A stretch of DNA of 64,000 nucleotides from Achromobacter sp. Bel (GTDB lineage Bacteria > Pseudomonadota > Gammaproteobacteria > Burkholderiales > Burkholderiaceae_B): assembly GCF_012928505.1 (NCBI RefSeq), contig NZ_JABBJN010000009.1, positions 1 to 64,000 of the forward strand. Reading direction: 5' to 3'. Position numbers and translations under genes: made by a program. How positions within the stretch are numbered: position 1 is the first letter of the stretch; each line of letters begins with the position of its first letter. The notes under the pieces are model-generated. The model was not told the origin of the DNA and did not search any database. It saw only the letters and a list, made by a program, of their open reading frames with translations. Positions 54,954 to 64,000 of the stretch are shown in pieces.

Positions 54954-56219
54954 GTGCCCCGATTGTATGTATCCCTGGCCACCTGGCTTGTGTTGCTGGT
55001 TCCCATGCTGGCATTGACCAGCCCTGTGGGAGGCCCCGTCATCGTCTATTTGAGCGGGGGGGTTGCGCTGATCGCTTTGCTCGCCAATGCGCTCAAGCAC
55101 TACGAACCCATGGATTTCAAGGCTTTGTGGCCGATGGCGTTGGCGCTGTTGTTGCCTCTGGCCTGTTTATTCTCCACATCCCTGGTCCGGGGGGTGTGGA
55201 GCAATTCTGAACTGGAAAAGCTGCTCCGGTTTGCCTTGGCGATACCGGTGCTATGGCTTCTGCTGCGCGCGCCGCAACGTTGGCTCCAACTGGTGCAGTG
55301 GAGTATCGTCGTCGGTGCATTGGCCGGCGCGGGGCTGCTGATCGTGATGATGGAGACGCAGGGGCGCGGGGCGATGGTTGATGTCGGCGGACGCTACAAC
55401 GCCGTAGCGTTCGCGAACATGACTTTGTTGTTTGGCGGCATGACGCTGCTGTCCCTGGGCTGGAGCCCCAGCACGCGTTGGCCGCGCATCGAGGTGGGGG
55501 TGAAGCTGCTGGCGGTTGTGCTGACAGTCGCCGCCACGTGGGTATCCGAGACACGCAGCAGCTGGATGCTGTTGCCGATCCTGGGGCTGGTCTTTCTTTT
55601 GGGCCTGCGCAACTGGAAGGGCCGCCATAAGGCGTATTGCGCGCTGGCGGTGTGCGTGGCGCTGGTCGCCAGCGCGGCCGCCATCTGGACGTTCAGCAGC
55701 CGAATGCAGGAGATCGCGCACGACGTCCGCGGCTTCACGACGTCGGCCGACCGCGATACGTCGTTCGGGATTCGGCTGCAGTTGTGGCAGGCGTCGATCA
55801 TGATGTTTCAGAAAAGCCCGATAGTGGGTGTTGGCCCTAGCAAGTTCCGCGATGAACTGGTGGAACTGCAAAAACAGGACATCGTGACGAAAGAAGTCGT
55901 CGAGGGGTTCGGCGAACCCCATAACGACATGCTGGCCGCCTTGTCCGGTTACGGGCTGCTGGGCCTGATCAGCATCCTGACTTTGTATCTGCTGCCTGCG
56001 GCCATCTTCTTCCGGCGTCTGGCCAGCGACGACCGGGTGATCCGCGTGGGCGCGCAACTGGGGTTGCTGTTCTGTTTGGGCTATTGTGCGTTCAGCCTGA
56101 CCGAAATGATGTTCCGCAACATGCGCAGCGTGCCCAACTATTCGCTCATCGTCGTGACTTTGATCGCGTTGACGACGCCTCGCGTGGCCCGCGCCGCGCC
56201 GGCCGTGGGACCGCACTGA
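54954..56219 (+). CDS. O-antigen ligase (WaaL/Wzy_C) family membrane protein
   Basis: This 421-residue protein has 10-12 membrane segments. The Wzy_C signature appears as WVSETRSSWMLLPILGLVFLL and the large periplasmic loop before the last segments ends GEPHNDMLAALSGYGLLGL, where the HN(D) motif is typical of WaaL ligases that join O-antigen or similar glycans to lipid A core. I chose GTG 54954, 9 nt after an AGG; TTG starts at 54921 and 54945 are possible. No glycan genes are adjacent, so the substrate is open. Confidence 0.8.
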   Translation: MPRLYVSLATWLVLLVPMLALTSPVGGPVIVYLSGGVALIALLANALKHYEPMDFKALWPMALALLLPLACLFSTSLVRGVWSNSELEKLLRFALAIPVLWLLLRAPQRWLQLVQWSIVVGALAGAGLLIVMMETQGRGAMVDVGGRYNAVAFANMTLLFGGMTLLSLGWSPSTRWPRIEVGVKLLAVVLTVAATWVSETRSSWMLLPILGLVFLLGLRNWKGRHKAYCALAVCVALVASAAAIWTFSSRMQEIAHDVRGFTTSADRDTSFGIRLQLWQASIMMFQKSPIVGVGPSKFRDELVELQKQDIVTKEVVEGFGEPHNDMLAALSGYGLLGLISILTLYLLPAAIFFRRLASDDRVIRVGAQLGLLFCLGYCAFSLTEMMFRNMRSVPNYSLIVVTLIALTTPRVARAAPAVGPH

Positions 56220-56259
56220 AGGGCCGCGGGGGTAGGCCCCGCCACCCACGTTTCCCGAA

Positions 56260-56290
56260 CGCAAGGCGCTGCCGCCTTGCGTTTTTTTTT
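56260..56290 (+). terminator. Terminator after the O-antigen ligase gene
   Basis: A perfect 9-bp stem (CGCAAGGCG with CGCCTTGCG) and 4-nt loop is followed by nine T residues. Confidence 0.93.
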
Positions 56291-56437
56291 ACGGGCGTTG
56301 CGTTAGATCAAGCTTGCTGCTTCGACTTGGTGAAAACCCTGCTATGTCCCCGTATCCTGACGAAACGCAATACATAAAACGTCACATTCTGCCGCTAATG
56401 GTTTCAGGTGCGGGAATGGCACACAAAGGGAGAGCCT

Positions 56438-57979
56438 GTGAAAAATTCCAGCCTGCGCAGGGAGTTGTTGTGGTTCGTGTTCGCCATCGGCGCCGCCGTC
56501 CTGGTCCTGGGCGCGTGGGACGCTTGGCAGCGCCGCACCGAGATGGTGGCCGAGCGCAAGACCGAACTGCGGCACGTTCTGGACTTGGCGGCCGGCATTC
56601 TGCGCAACGGCAAGCAGAGCGTCAGCGAGGGCATGCCCCTGGCCGACGCCAAGCGCAATGTGGCACGGCGGTTGGCGCAACTGCGCTACGGGGCCGACGG
56701 CTATGTGGGCGTGTTCGGCGACGATTACGCATTGCTGGTCCACCCCGACGCCAAGCTCGTGGGCACGAACGTGCGCGCCATCAAAGATGTCGATGGCTTG
56801 CCGATCTTCGAGCGCCTGTATGCGGAGGGCAAGGCGGGTGGGGGCTATGTGCCGTACCGGTTTCCGCGGCCGGGCGAGACCGAAGCCCTGCCGAAAATCA
56901 GCTACGCCGCCTACGACGCCGACTGGGGATGGCTGATCTTCACGGGCCTGTATGTGGACGATGTGGACGCGGCGTTTTATGGGTCGCTGTGGCGCCAGGG
57001 CGCCGTGACACTGGGCTTGCTGGCCTTGGTGCTGATCGCCGCGCTGCACTTTTTCCGCACGCACGTCATCGGCCCGCTGGACGAGGCCGTGGCGCTCTGT
57101 GAACGCGTCGCCAATGGTGACTTGTCCAGCATCGTGTCGCGTCACCATCGCGGCGAGATCGGCCGCCTGTTCGACGCGATGGCACGGATGCAGGCACGCC
57201 TGGATTCCGCCGTGCGCACCATCGTGCAGTCCACGGGATCGATCGCGGCGGCATCGCGCCAGATCGCGGCGGGTAGCATGGACTTGTCGGACCGCACCGA
57301 GAAGCAGGCCGCCGCGCTGGAGCAGACCGCGGCCAGCGTGGAAGAGATAACGGCCACGGCCAAGCAAAGCGCGGACCACGTGCGCGAAGTCAGTTCGTTG
57401 GCCGGGCAGGCGGCGCAACTGGCGCGCCAGGGCAGTGAAGAGACGCAGCACGCCATTGATGCCATGCGCGAGATTTCGCACAGCTCGCAGCGCATCGACG
57501 AGATCATCAGCGTGATCGACGGCATCGCCTTCCAGACGAATATCCTGGCGCTGAACGCCGCCGTGGAAGCGGCGCGGGCGGGCGAGCAGGGACGCGGGTT
57601 CGCGGTTGTGGCGGGCGAAGTCCGGGCGCTGGCGCAACGGTCGGCCACGGCGGCCAAGGAAATCAAGGGCTTGATCGAAACCTCGTCCGAATCGGTCGCG
57701 CGCGGCAGCCAGCGCGTGGAGCAGGCCAGCGCCACGATGGGCAGCGTGCTGGAATCGGCCGCGACCAGTGCGCCGTTGATGGGCGAGATCGCGACGGCTT
57801 CGGTCGAACAAAGCGTCGGCATCGAGCAGATCAATCAGGCCGTGACGCATCTGGACAGCGTGACGCAGCAGAACGCCTCGCTGGTCGAGGAGTTCGCTGC
57901 GTCGGCCGCCACCTTGCACGAGCAGGCCGACGACCTGGCCCGCGCGGTGTCCATCTTCAAGCTGTCTGCAGCCGGCTAG
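56438..57979 (+). CDS. Methyl-accepting chemotaxis protein with Cache sensor
   Basis: This 513-residue receptor starts at GTG 56438 after AAAGGGAGA. Membrane segments at about 10-32 and 190-210 bracket a single-Cache periplasmic domain ([24 protein letters not shown], split as [18 protein letters not shown] and DAKLVG). HAMP (about 212-265) and the signalling domain follow, with the hairpin tip [20 protein letters not shown]. Glu/Gln methylation pairs and flexible C-terminal Ala helix are present. The ligand is not predictable. Its last 23 nt overlap the convergent DapA-family gene. Confidence 0.93.
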   Translation: MKNSSLRRELLWFVFAIGAAVLVLGAWDAWQRRTEMVAERKTELRHVLDLAAGILRNGKQSVSEGMPLADAKRNVARRLAQLRYGADGYVGVFGDDYALLVHPDAKLVGTNVRAIKDVDGLPIFERLYAEGKAGGGYVPYRFPRPGETEALPKISYAAYDADWGWLIFTGLYVDDVDAAFYGSLWRQGAVTLGLLALVLIAALHFFRTHVIGPLDEAVALCERVANGDLSSIVSRHHRGEIGRLFDAMARMQARLDSAVRTIVQSTGSIAAASRQIAAGSMDLSDRTEKQAAALEQTAASVEEITATAKQSADHVREVSSLAGQAAQLARQGSEETQHAIDAMREISHSSQRIDEIISVIDGIAFQTNILALNAAVEAARAGEQGRGFAVVAGEVRALAQRSATAAKEIKGLIETSSESVARGSQRVEQASATMGSVLESAATSAPLMGEIATASVEQSVGIEQINQAVTHLDSVTQQNASLVEEFAASAATLHEQADDLARAVSIFKLSAAG

Positions 57980-58856
57980 GCGACCCGTGGACGGCGCTCA
58001 TGGCGCGTTGCAAGCGTGGGCTCAGTTCACGGCTGGCCGGCATCATGGGCATGCGCAGTTCGTCGGCGATCAGCCCTTGCATGGACAGGGCGCGCTTGAC
58101 CGGCGCGGGGTTGGGTTCGGCGAACAGCAGCCGGATCAGGCCGCGCAGGGGTTCAAACAGTTCGCGCGCGGCCTCGGCATGGCCGTCGCGCGCCAGCTGC
58201 ATGACTTCGACGTAGCGTTCGGGGTATAGGTGGGCCGCGGCCGGAATGGCGCCACGGCCGCCGCCCAGCCAGTGGTCCAGCAGCGCCAGGTCTTCGCCGC
58301 ATAGGGCATCCAGCTTGCCGCGCGCGTTCAACGTGGCCAGTACCGATGGGTTGCATTCCTTGACGGCCGTGAAGTTGGGCAAGAGCGCCAGCGTCTCCAT
58401 GGTTTCGACGGTCATGGTGACGCCGGTCCGCTTGGGGATGTTGTAGAGGATGATGGGGCGTTCGGTCGCCCAGGCGATCTGCCGGTAGTGCCAGAGGATG
58501 CCGGGTTGCGACGGGCCCAGGTAATAGGGGGGCGGCACCAGGTAGCCGGCGGGCGCGTATTTTTCCAGGCGGCGGATGGCGGTGGCCACGCCCCGCGTAT
58601 CGACGCCGCCCGCGCCGAACACCATCGGCAATGCGTGCGGATCGTTGGCGATGGCCTCGATCATGTCGGCCTTCTCCGACAGGCTCAGCAGATTGCCCTC
58701 GCCGGTGGAGCCGAACAGGACCAGGCCCGCGATGCCGGCATTGCGGTAGTAGCGGGCCAGCGCCTGCGCGGCGTCCAGGTCCACATAGCCGCCACGCAGC
58801 GGCGTGACCATCGGCAACCAGATGCCGTCGAAAACCGTTTTGGCTGGCGTGTCCAT
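57957..58856 (-). CDS. DapA-family lyase (dihydrodipicolinate synthase superfamily)
   Basis: This 299-residue aldolase-fold enzyme has the phosphate/carboxylate loop [10 protein letters not shown], the Tyr in [11 protein letters not shown], and the Schiff-base Lys in FTAVKECN. The GTTGE motif of true DapA is STGEG here, and the KRTG arginine is kept. The family also contains N-acetylneuraminate lyases and keto-deoxy sugar aldolases, so assignment to lysine synthesis is not safe, especially as a second dapA is expected elsewhere. It follows a small gene by 3 nt leftward. Confidence 0.82.
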   Translation of the reverse strand: MDTPAKTVFDGIWLPMVTPLRGGYVDLDAAQALARYYRNAGIAGLVLFGSTGEGNLLSLSEKADMIEAIANDPHALPMVFGAGGVDTRGVATAIRRLEKYAPAGYLVPPPYYLGPSQPGILWHYRQIAWATERPIILYNIPKRTGVTMTVETMETLALLPNFTAVKECNPSVLATLNARGKLDALCGEDLALLDHWLGGGRGAIPAAAHLYPERYVEVMQLARDGHAEAARELFEPLRGLIRLLFAEPNPAPVKRALSMQGLIADELRMPMMPASRELSPRLQRAMSAVHGSPSRLQTA

Positions 58857-58859
58857 GGC

Positions 58860-59189
58860 TTATTGCACCGTGATTGCGGGTGCGGGGCGCACCGGGCCGA
58901 ATTCCGCTTGGGGCAGACCGCACATGACGGCGTGCATCAATGCGTCGAGTTCACCGCGCGCGCAATGCAGCTGCAAGACGCTCTGCGCATGGGCGTGATC
59001 GACCGACAGCAGGTATACGCCGATGCGGTTGCCCAGTTCGCGGTGCAACGCCAGGCGCACTTTCAGGGCATCCAGCGTGTCGATCCTGACCGTCAGCGCC
59101 ACCATCCCGGATTGGGGCAGAGGCGGCAAGGTGGGGGCCGGGGAACGGTCGGGGAAAGCGTGGCTGCGGCGGTCCAGTCGGGGAATCAT
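58860..59189 (-). CDS. Small protein with ACT-like pattern, upstream of the DapA-family gene
   Basis: This protein of about 109 residues starts at ATG 59189 with a basic, Pro-rich N-terminal stretch (MIPRLDRRSHAFPDRSPAPT), then a compact alpha/beta part: VALTVRIDTLDALKVRLALH, RIGVYLLSVDHAHAQSVLQLHC and ELDALMHAVMCGLP. The beta-alpha-beta order suggests an ACT-like regulatory fold. No Shine-Dalgarno is evident; Met at position 29 (MVALTV) is another possible start. It is 3 nt from the downstream gene, so the two are co-transcribed. Confidence 0.55.
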   Translation of the reverse strand: MIPRLDRRSHAFPDRSPAPTLPPLPQSGMVALTVRIDTLDALKVRLALHRELGNRIGVYLLSVDHAHAQSVLQLHCARGELDALMHAVMCGLPQAEFGPVRPAPAITVQ

Positions 59190-59333
59190 GGCGGTGGGGC
59201 GGGACGGAGGCGCCGTCTGGCGCGGTCCGCGGTTCCGGTTGGTTGATGACGATTCCACTATAGGAACGGCACCGTAAAACCTGCCGATAAAAGCGGGCGT
59301 GGCACGTAAAAAACGCGTCAACGCCCCATGCGA

Positions 59334-60101
59334 TCAGAACGTCTTGGTCACCGACAGCAAGCCGGTCGCGCGGCCCATGTCGCGTCCGCGCGTGTTGGTG
59401 TAGACGGCGCGGTCCGCGTTGGTGTCCAGGTAGGCCAGCGAGACCGAGAGGCCCTGGCCGAAGTCCTTGGTCAGGCCCAGCTTCCAATCGGTATAGGACC
59501 CGTTGTCGACGTTGCGCTCGACCTGGCGGCCGACGTGGGCGTTGACGGTCAGGCCCCAGATGCCGGTGTCGACATTGCCCGACAGGTCGAAGTACTGGCT
59601 GTACTTGCTGTCGGCGAAGCCGAACAGGTTGCTCAGGGCGATGGAGTACTTGAACATCACGGGGCCGTAGCCGATGCCGGCGTACAACTCGGTGGTGTCG
59701 GGGCTGGTGTAACCCGACGGATAGTCGCCAGGGTAGTAGTACTGCAAGACGCCCAGGTCGACGGGTACGCTGTCCGTCAGGTTGCCCTTGTAGCCGCCGT
59801 AGAAGTCCATTTCGACGGGGGCGGAGACTTCGCTGTTGGTGTCGCCGAGCCAGCTGATGCTGGAGTTCCAGTTGCCCAGGTAGAAGCCGCTGGCGTGCGC
59901 CAGGTCGAAGCCGCCCTGGACGGCGGGCTTGTTGTTCGACTGCATCAGGCCGCGATAGCGGTACTGGCTGGCCAGCGTGACGTTGGCCGTCAGGCTGAAA
60001 TCGGAGGTGGCGGGGGCTTCTGTGGCGACGGGCGCGTCGCTGGCGTGCGCGGTGGCGCCGAGCGTCAGCAGGGCAAGCGCGGCCAGTGCGTGGCGGGACA
60101 T
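59334..60101 (-). CDS. TorF-family putative porin
   Basis: This 255-residue outer-membrane protein has a signal peptide ending in TAHA and a mature start with SLTANVTLASQYRYRGLMQS, the diagnostic strand of the TorF family (conserved VSQYxxRGL pattern). Later strands include FDLAHASGFYLGNWNSSISW and DLGVLQYYYPGDYPSGY, and the protein ends in TKTF. No transport substrate is established for the family. It lies 116 nt downstream of kdpE with no terminator seen, so read-through from kdp is conceivable. Confidence 0.88.
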   Translation of the reverse strand: MSRHALAALALLTLGATAHASDAPVATEAPATSDFSLTANVTLASQYRYRGLMQSNNKPAVQGGFDLAHASGFYLGNWNSSISWLGDTNSEVSAPVEMDFYGGYKGNLTDSVPVDLGVLQYYYPGDYPSGYTSPDTTELYAGIGYGPVMFKYSIALSNLFGFADSKYSQYFDLSGNVDTGIWGLTVNAHVGRQVERNVDNGSYTDWKLGLTKDFGQGLSVSLAYLDTNADRAVYTNTRGRDMGRATGLLSVTKTF

Positions 60102-60217
60102 GGGATGCTCCAGATGTTGTACGGGACCGCAACAATAGGAGGTTCGGCATAAAGCGCGAGACAAGACGCGCGCCGTCCGCATAAAGGCCGCATCAATGCT
60201 GATGGATGGCGGGGCGT

Positions 60218-60910
60218 TCAGCCCGCGAAGCGATAGCCCACGCCGATTTCGGTCAGCAGGTAGACGGGCTGGGCGGGGTCGGCTTCCAGTTTCTGGCGCA
60301 GGTGGCCCATGTAGATCCGCAGGTAGTGGTTGCTCTCCACGTGGGACGGTCCCCAGACCTCGCGCAGCAGTTCTCGGTGTGTCATGACCTTGCCCCGGTG
60401 CGCCAGCAGAGCGGCAAGCAGACGGTATTCCATGGCGGTCAGATGCACGTGCTGGCCGGCGCGTTCGACCACGCGCTTGGAGAAGTCGACGCGCACGTCG
60501 CCAAAGGCGATCTCGGCCGCGTTGCCTGCGCCGCCCCGCGCATGCCGGCGCAGCAGCACGCGCAACCGGGCCAGCAGTTCGCTGACGCCGAACGGCTTGG
60601 TCAGGTAGTCGTCGGCGCCGGCATCCAGCGCTGCGACCTTGTCGGCCTCGGCGCTGCGGGCGGACAGCACCAGCACGGGCACCTCTGTCCAGCCGCGCAG
60701 TTCTCGGATCAGGGTCATGCCGTCTTCGTCGGGCAGACCCAGGTCCAGCACGATGGCGTCGGGCTGGCGGGTGCCGGCCTCGATCAGGCCGCGGCGCACG
60801 GTGTCGGCTTCGTGCACGGCACACCCTTCGCTTTCCAACGCCTGGCGGACGAAACGCCGGATGTTGGCGTCGTCTTCAATGATCAGGACGGTAGGCTGAT
60901 AGTCGAACAT
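60218..60910 (-). CDS. kdpE: Two-component response regulator KdpE
   Basis: This 230-residue OmpR-type regulator has receiver residues DD at 13-14, phospho-acceptor Asp56 in IVLDLGLP, and Lys in the KPF motif (YLTKPFGVSELLARL), followed by a winged-helix DNA-binding domain (VHLTAMEYRLLAALLAHRGK, YLRIYMGHLRQKLE). KdpE activates kdpABC at low K+. It starts 12 nt after kdpD leftward, so the two are one operon. Length is standard. Confidence 0.96.
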   Translation of the reverse strand: MFDYQPTVLIIEDDANIRRFVRQALESEGCAVHEADTVRRGLIEAGTRQPDAIVLDLGLPDEDGMTLIRELRGWTEVPVLVLSARSAEADKVAALDAGADDYLTKPFGVSELLARLRVLLRRHARGGAGNAAEIAFGDVRVDFSKRVVERAGQHVHLTAMEYRLLAALLAHRGKVMTHRELLREVWGPSHVESNHYLRIYMGHLRQKLEADPAQPVYLLTEIGVGYRFAG

Positions 60911-60922
60911 GCGGATGGCCGG

Positions 60923-63709
60923 TCAAAGGGTTTCGGGTTGAATCGCGGGCGGCGTGCCCAGCGGCAGGCTGAAGACGAATTGTGCGCCGCAGGCAAGCCC
61001 CGGCGTGTGTTCGACCCAGATTCGGCCATGGTGGGCCGAGATGATGGCTTCGCAAACGGCCAGGCCCAGCCCGACACCGGGCGTGGCGGATTCGCGTTCG
61101 CCGCGCGTGAATTTCTCGAAGATGCGGCGTTCCGCGCCCGGGGCCACACCGGGGCCGTTGTCGCTGACGGCCACGCGCAGTTCGTCTTCGTGCACGGCGG
61201 CGTGGATGCGCAGTGTGCTACCGGCGGGCGTGTATTTGGCGGCGTTCTCAAGCAGATTGCACAGCACCCGTTCGATCAGCACGCCGTCGCATTCCACCAG
61301 CGGCAACTGCGACAAGCTGGCCACGTTAACGTGATGGCCGGCCAGGGGCTCGCGCATGGCGGCCAGCGACGCGCCGACCAGTTCTTCGATGGACTGCCAT
61401 TCCAGGCGCAACGGCGTGTCGCGGCTTTGCAGGCGCGCCATGTCCAGCAGGTTGACGACCAGCGCGTGCATGCGCTGCGCCTGGTCGCGCATGGCGCGGA
61501 CGGTGTCCTGCACGTCGGGGGGCAGCGCCGCCTGTTGGCGGGTCAGGGTGTCGGTCATGCCGATCAAGCTGGTCAACGGCGTGCGCAGGTCGTGCGATAC
61601 GGCGGCCAGCAGCGAGTTACGCAGGCGTTCCGACTCCATGCTGACCAGCGCTTGCTGCGCGACTTCCACGTAATGCAGCCGCTCCAGCGCAATGGCGATC
61701 AGCGTCGCGTAGGCCTCGATCTGGCGACGGGAATCGGGCTGGGTGAACAGGCTGCGGCGCGGCGCGGCCAACGCCAGTACGCCGCGCGTGCGCATGGGCG
61801 CCTTCAGAGGCAGGTACAAGAGGTCGCTGTTGGACAGCGTGGCGGTGCCGGCGCCGGCGGGCTGGCCGTGGTCGTAGACCCATTGGGCCAGCGCCGATTC
61901 CAGGGGCGGCATGTCGTCGGCGGCGGGCGAGGCCAGCTTCAGCCGATCATCCAGGCCCAGGATGTACAGCGCGCAGCGTGAGCCGAAGGTGGCGTGGACG
62001 AAGGCGCCGGCAGACGCCACGATCTGTTCGGGCAGCAATGCGGACGACAGCTCTCGTGCAAACTCGTACAGGCTGCGCGCGTCGGCCTCGCGCTTGACCG
62101 AGACCTGCGCCTGCAGGCGCAGCCCGGCCGTCAGTTGCCCGATCAGCAGGCCCACCGACAGCAGCACGCCGAAGGTCAGCAGGTATTGCACGTCGGAGAC
62201 GGCGAAGGAGGCCAACGGCTGCACGAAGAAAAAGTCGAACAGCCCCACGCTGACGACCGACGCCAGCGCAGCGGGCCCGCGGCCATGGCGTAGCGCCACG
62301 CCCATCACGGCCAGCAGGAACAGCATGACGATGTTGGTCTGGTGCAGTACGGGGAAGGCCAGCATCGACAGCCCGGCGGCGGCCGCGCAATAGCACAGCG
62401 CCCAGGCGTAGCCGGCCAGCGGGCGGCCAGTGCGTTCATCGGCGCCCTGGCCGGCGCGGCGTCCCAGCGTCAGCGGATCGCGGCCGGGGGCGGCGCTGGC
62501 GGGCAGGGGCGGGGCGCCCAGCCGGATGATGTCGATCTCGGGGCAGCCGGCCGCCAGCATGTCGGCAAAGCTGTGCCGGCGCCATAGCCAGCCGGGCGTG
62601 ATGGCGGCGGTAAGCAGGGCCGACACCGACAGGCGCAGGCGTTGCAGGCCGGTGGCCCGGGTGCGGCCGACGATGGCCTTGGTGATGTTGTGCCGGCGCA
62701 CGTAGCGCACTACCGCGTCGACCATGTCGCCGCCCGCCAGGGTTTCGGTGCGGGCGCCCAGCGAATCCGCCAGGGCCAGGCTGCGCTGCATGCGGTCTTG
62801 TTCGGCCTGCGGCGTGGGCGCCGCGCGCGGCGTGTCGATGGTGACGACATGCAGGTCGCATTCCAGCTGCTGGCTTAGCCGGTGCGCGCTGCGGATGATG
62901 TATTCGGCGTCGATGTCCGGGCCGATGCAGGCGACCACGGCTTCGCGGGTGCGCCAGACGGGCTCGATGGCGCGGTCGCGCCGGTAGGCCTGGACGTCGT
63001 CGTCGACGTGGTCCGCGGTGCGGCGCAGGGCCAGTTCGCGCAGGGCGATCAGGTTGCCCTTGCGGAAGAAATTGCGGGTGGCGTGCCGGGCCTGTTCGGG
63101 CAGGTAGACCTTGCCTTCCTTTAGGCGTCGCAGCAGTTCGTCGGCCGACAGGTCCACCAGGATGACCTCGTCGGCGGCGTCGAAGACCTCATCGGGAACG
63201 GTTTCCCAGACGCGCACGCCGGTAATGCTGCCTACCGCTTCGTTCAGGCTGTCCAGATGCTGCACGTTCAGCGTGGTCCAGACGTCGATGCCCGCCGACA
63301 GCAGTTCCTGGATGTCCTGCCAGCGTTTGGCGTGGCGGGAGCCGGGCGCGTTCGAGTGCGCCAGTTCGTCCACCAGCACCAGCCCGGGCCGCGCCGCCAG
63401 CGCGGCGTCCAGATCGAATTCCTTCAGGACGTGGCCGCGGTACGCGACTTCCTTCAGTGGCAGGACCGCCAGGCCTTCCAGGAGGCTGGCGGTTTCGCGG
63501 CGGCCATGGGTCTCGACGATGCCGGCCAGCACGCTGACTCCTTGCGCGGCCTGTGCCCGGGCGGCGACCAGCATGGCGTAGGTCTTGCCCACGCCGGCCG
63601 ACGATCCGAAGTACACGCGCAGCTTGCCGCGCACCGCTTGGCGCGCGGCGTCGTCCAAAGTCTTCAAGAGGGTGTCGGGGTCGGGACGCTCGCCAGCAAT
63701 GTCAGCCAT
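60923..63709 (-). CDS. kdpD: Sensor histidine kinase KdpD
   Basis: This 928-residue kinase senses K+ limitation and turgor. It has the N-terminal KdpD domain with Walker-like FGSSAGVGKTYAML (about 33-46) and a USP-like domain (residues 250-370), four membrane segments around 400-500, a GAF-like region, and the kinase core with phospho-acceptor His706 in AVSHDLRTPL and ATP-binding motifs N-box NLLENAAKY, DNGPGVAPG and GVGLGLAV. The order is complete and length typical. It lies between kdpC and kdpE. Confidence 0.97.
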   Translation of the reverse strand: MADIAGERPDPDTLLKTLDDAARQAVRGKLRVYFGSSAGVGKTYAMLVAARAQAAQGVSVLAGIVETHGRRETASLLEGLAVLPLKEVAYRGHVLKEFDLDAALAARPGLVLVDELAHSNAPGSRHAKRWQDIQELLSAGIDVWTTLNVQHLDSLNEAVGSITGVRVWETVPDEVFDAADEVILVDLSADELLRRLKEGKVYLPEQARHATRNFFRKGNLIALRELALRRTADHVDDDVQAYRRDRAIEPVWRTREAVVACIGPDIDAEYIIRSAHRLSQQLECDLHVVTIDTPRAAPTPQAEQDRMQRSLALADSLGARTETLAGGDMVDAVVRYVRRHNITKAIVGRTRATGLQRLRLSVSALLTAAITPGWLWRRHSFADMLAAGCPEIDIIRLGAPPLPASAAPGRDPLTLGRRAGQGADERTGRPLAGYAWALCYCAAAAGLSMLAFPVLHQTNIVMLFLLAVMGVALRHGRGPAALASVVSVGLFDFFFVQPLASFAVSDVQYLLTFGVLLSVGLLIGQLTAGLRLQAQVSVKREADARSLYEFARELSSALLPEQIVASAGAFVHATFGSRCALYILGLDDRLKLASPAADDMPPLESALAQWVYDHGQPAGAGTATLSNSDLLYLPLKAPMRTRGVLALAAPRRSLFTQPDSRRQIEAYATLIAIALERLHYVEVAQQALVSMESERLRNSLLAAVSHDLRTPLTSLIGMTDTLTRQQAALPPDVQDTVRAMRDQAQRMHALVVNLLDMARLQSRDTPLRLEWQSIEELVGASLAAMREPLAGHHVNVASLSQLPLVECDGVLIERVLCNLLENAAKYTPAGSTLRIHAAVHEDELRVAVSDNGPGVAPGAERRIFEKFTRGERESATPGVGLGLAVCEAIISAHHGRIWVEHTPGLACGAQFVFSLPLGTPPAIQPETL

Positions 63710-63760
63710 GAACGCGCAAGGGTCGGGTGGGGAAGGCTGGCAATACTATACGCTGCGCCA

Positions 63761-64000
63761 TCACCGCGCCGTGCCCAATTGGTCCAGCGCCAAGTTCAGC
63801 ATCAGCACATTGACGACGGGGTCGCCCAGCACGCCCAGCCAGGGCTTTTCGGTATTGGCCTGGATCAGGGCGTCGACCTGTTCGCGCGGCAGGTGCCGGG
63901 CGCGGGCCACCCGCGCCGCCTGGTAGCTGGCCGCGGCCGGGCTGATGTGCGGATCCAGCCCGCTGCCGGACGCGGTGATCAGGTCCACCGGCACCGGCGT
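63761..64000 (-). CDS. kdpC: Potassium-transporting ATPase subunit C, C-terminal part (partial)
   Basis: The last 80 residues are present; the 5' part is beyond the right edge. The sequence contains [20 protein letters not shown] and [16 protein letters not shown], the conserved C-terminal signature of KdpC. KdpC stabilises the KdpA/KdpB high-affinity K+ pump. The order kdpC, kdpD, kdpE leftward shows a standard kdp operon whose structural genes lie outside the window. Confidence 0.95.
   Translation of the reverse strand, partial: TPVPVDLITASGSGLDPHISPAAASYQAARVARARHLPREQVDALIQANTEKPWLGVLGDPVVNVLMLNLALDQLGTAR

Noticed and set aside
56372-56398. Sigma-28 (FliA) promoter for the chemotaxis receptor gene
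   Set aside because: GCCGCTAA resembles a -10, but the nearest TAAA lies 3 nt too close, so the spacing does not fit.

Overview
The window is a 64 kb piece of a GC-rich betaproteobacterial chromosome, most likely Alcaligenaceae and close to Achromobacter or Bordetella. The evidence is the base composition, a Bug-type solute receptor, a PHA phasin, an omlA/bamE-fur divergent pair followed by recN-nadK-hrcA, a thioredoxin-like gene lying between grpE and dnaK, and DUF4148 and DUF1841 proteins. This taxonomic call is inference; there is no rRNA in the window. Most of it is core genome. I see no insertion sequence, integrase, prophage module or CRISPR array.

Layout. 1-7 kb is a metal-ion region: the 5' part of pepP (cut by the window edge), a yybP-ykoY manganese riboswitch in front of a cation exchanger, a stand-alone MgtC-tail-like protein, a long mgtA leader with a candidate DPEP-type leader peptide, mgtA itself and a porin. 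7-18.5 kb holds CtaG-like, galU, an M48 protease, a YheT-type hydrolase, small conserved proteins, ilvE, azlCD, rhlE, a thioredoxin-like gene, an EI24 protein and a MoCF-fold protein. 18.5-27.6 kb has an IclR regulator, a Bug receptor, a phasin behind a strong promoter, pyrD, the two N-degron transferases bpt and aat, a NUDIX hydrolase, and a LysR regulator divergent from a DoxX gene.

28-31 kb carries tRNA-Cys and three identical tRNA-Gly(GCC) genes. The third Gly copy is separated from the other two by a 2.4 kb block with two membrane-protein genes. One has two membrane segments and a Rossmann-like domain of possible CARF-type topology; the other carries ankyrin-like repeats. 31-44.6 kb runs murB, dapB, bamE, fur, recN, nadK, hrcA, hemH, a tiny overlapping gene, grpE, a thioredoxin-like gene, dnaK and dnaJ. 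Clear sigma-32 promoters precede grpE and dnaK. A DUF4148 gene with a repeat-filled 3' UTR follows.

44.8-57 kb has an M16 peptidase, two GNAT acetyltransferases, a VWA/MoxR pair, two small cytochromes c, a DUF1841 gene, an array of 80-bp extragenic repeats, icd and an O-antigen-ligase-family protein. 56-64 kb has a chemotaxis receptor, a DapA-family lyase with a small partner, a TorF-type porin, and kdpE, kdpD and the 3' end of kdpC.

The best leads for something undescribed are the layered leader architecture upstream of mgtA (several upstream ORFs, alternative RNA helices, a stand-alone MgtC-tail protein) and the two-gene block between tRNA-Gly copies. Both are inferred from sequence only.
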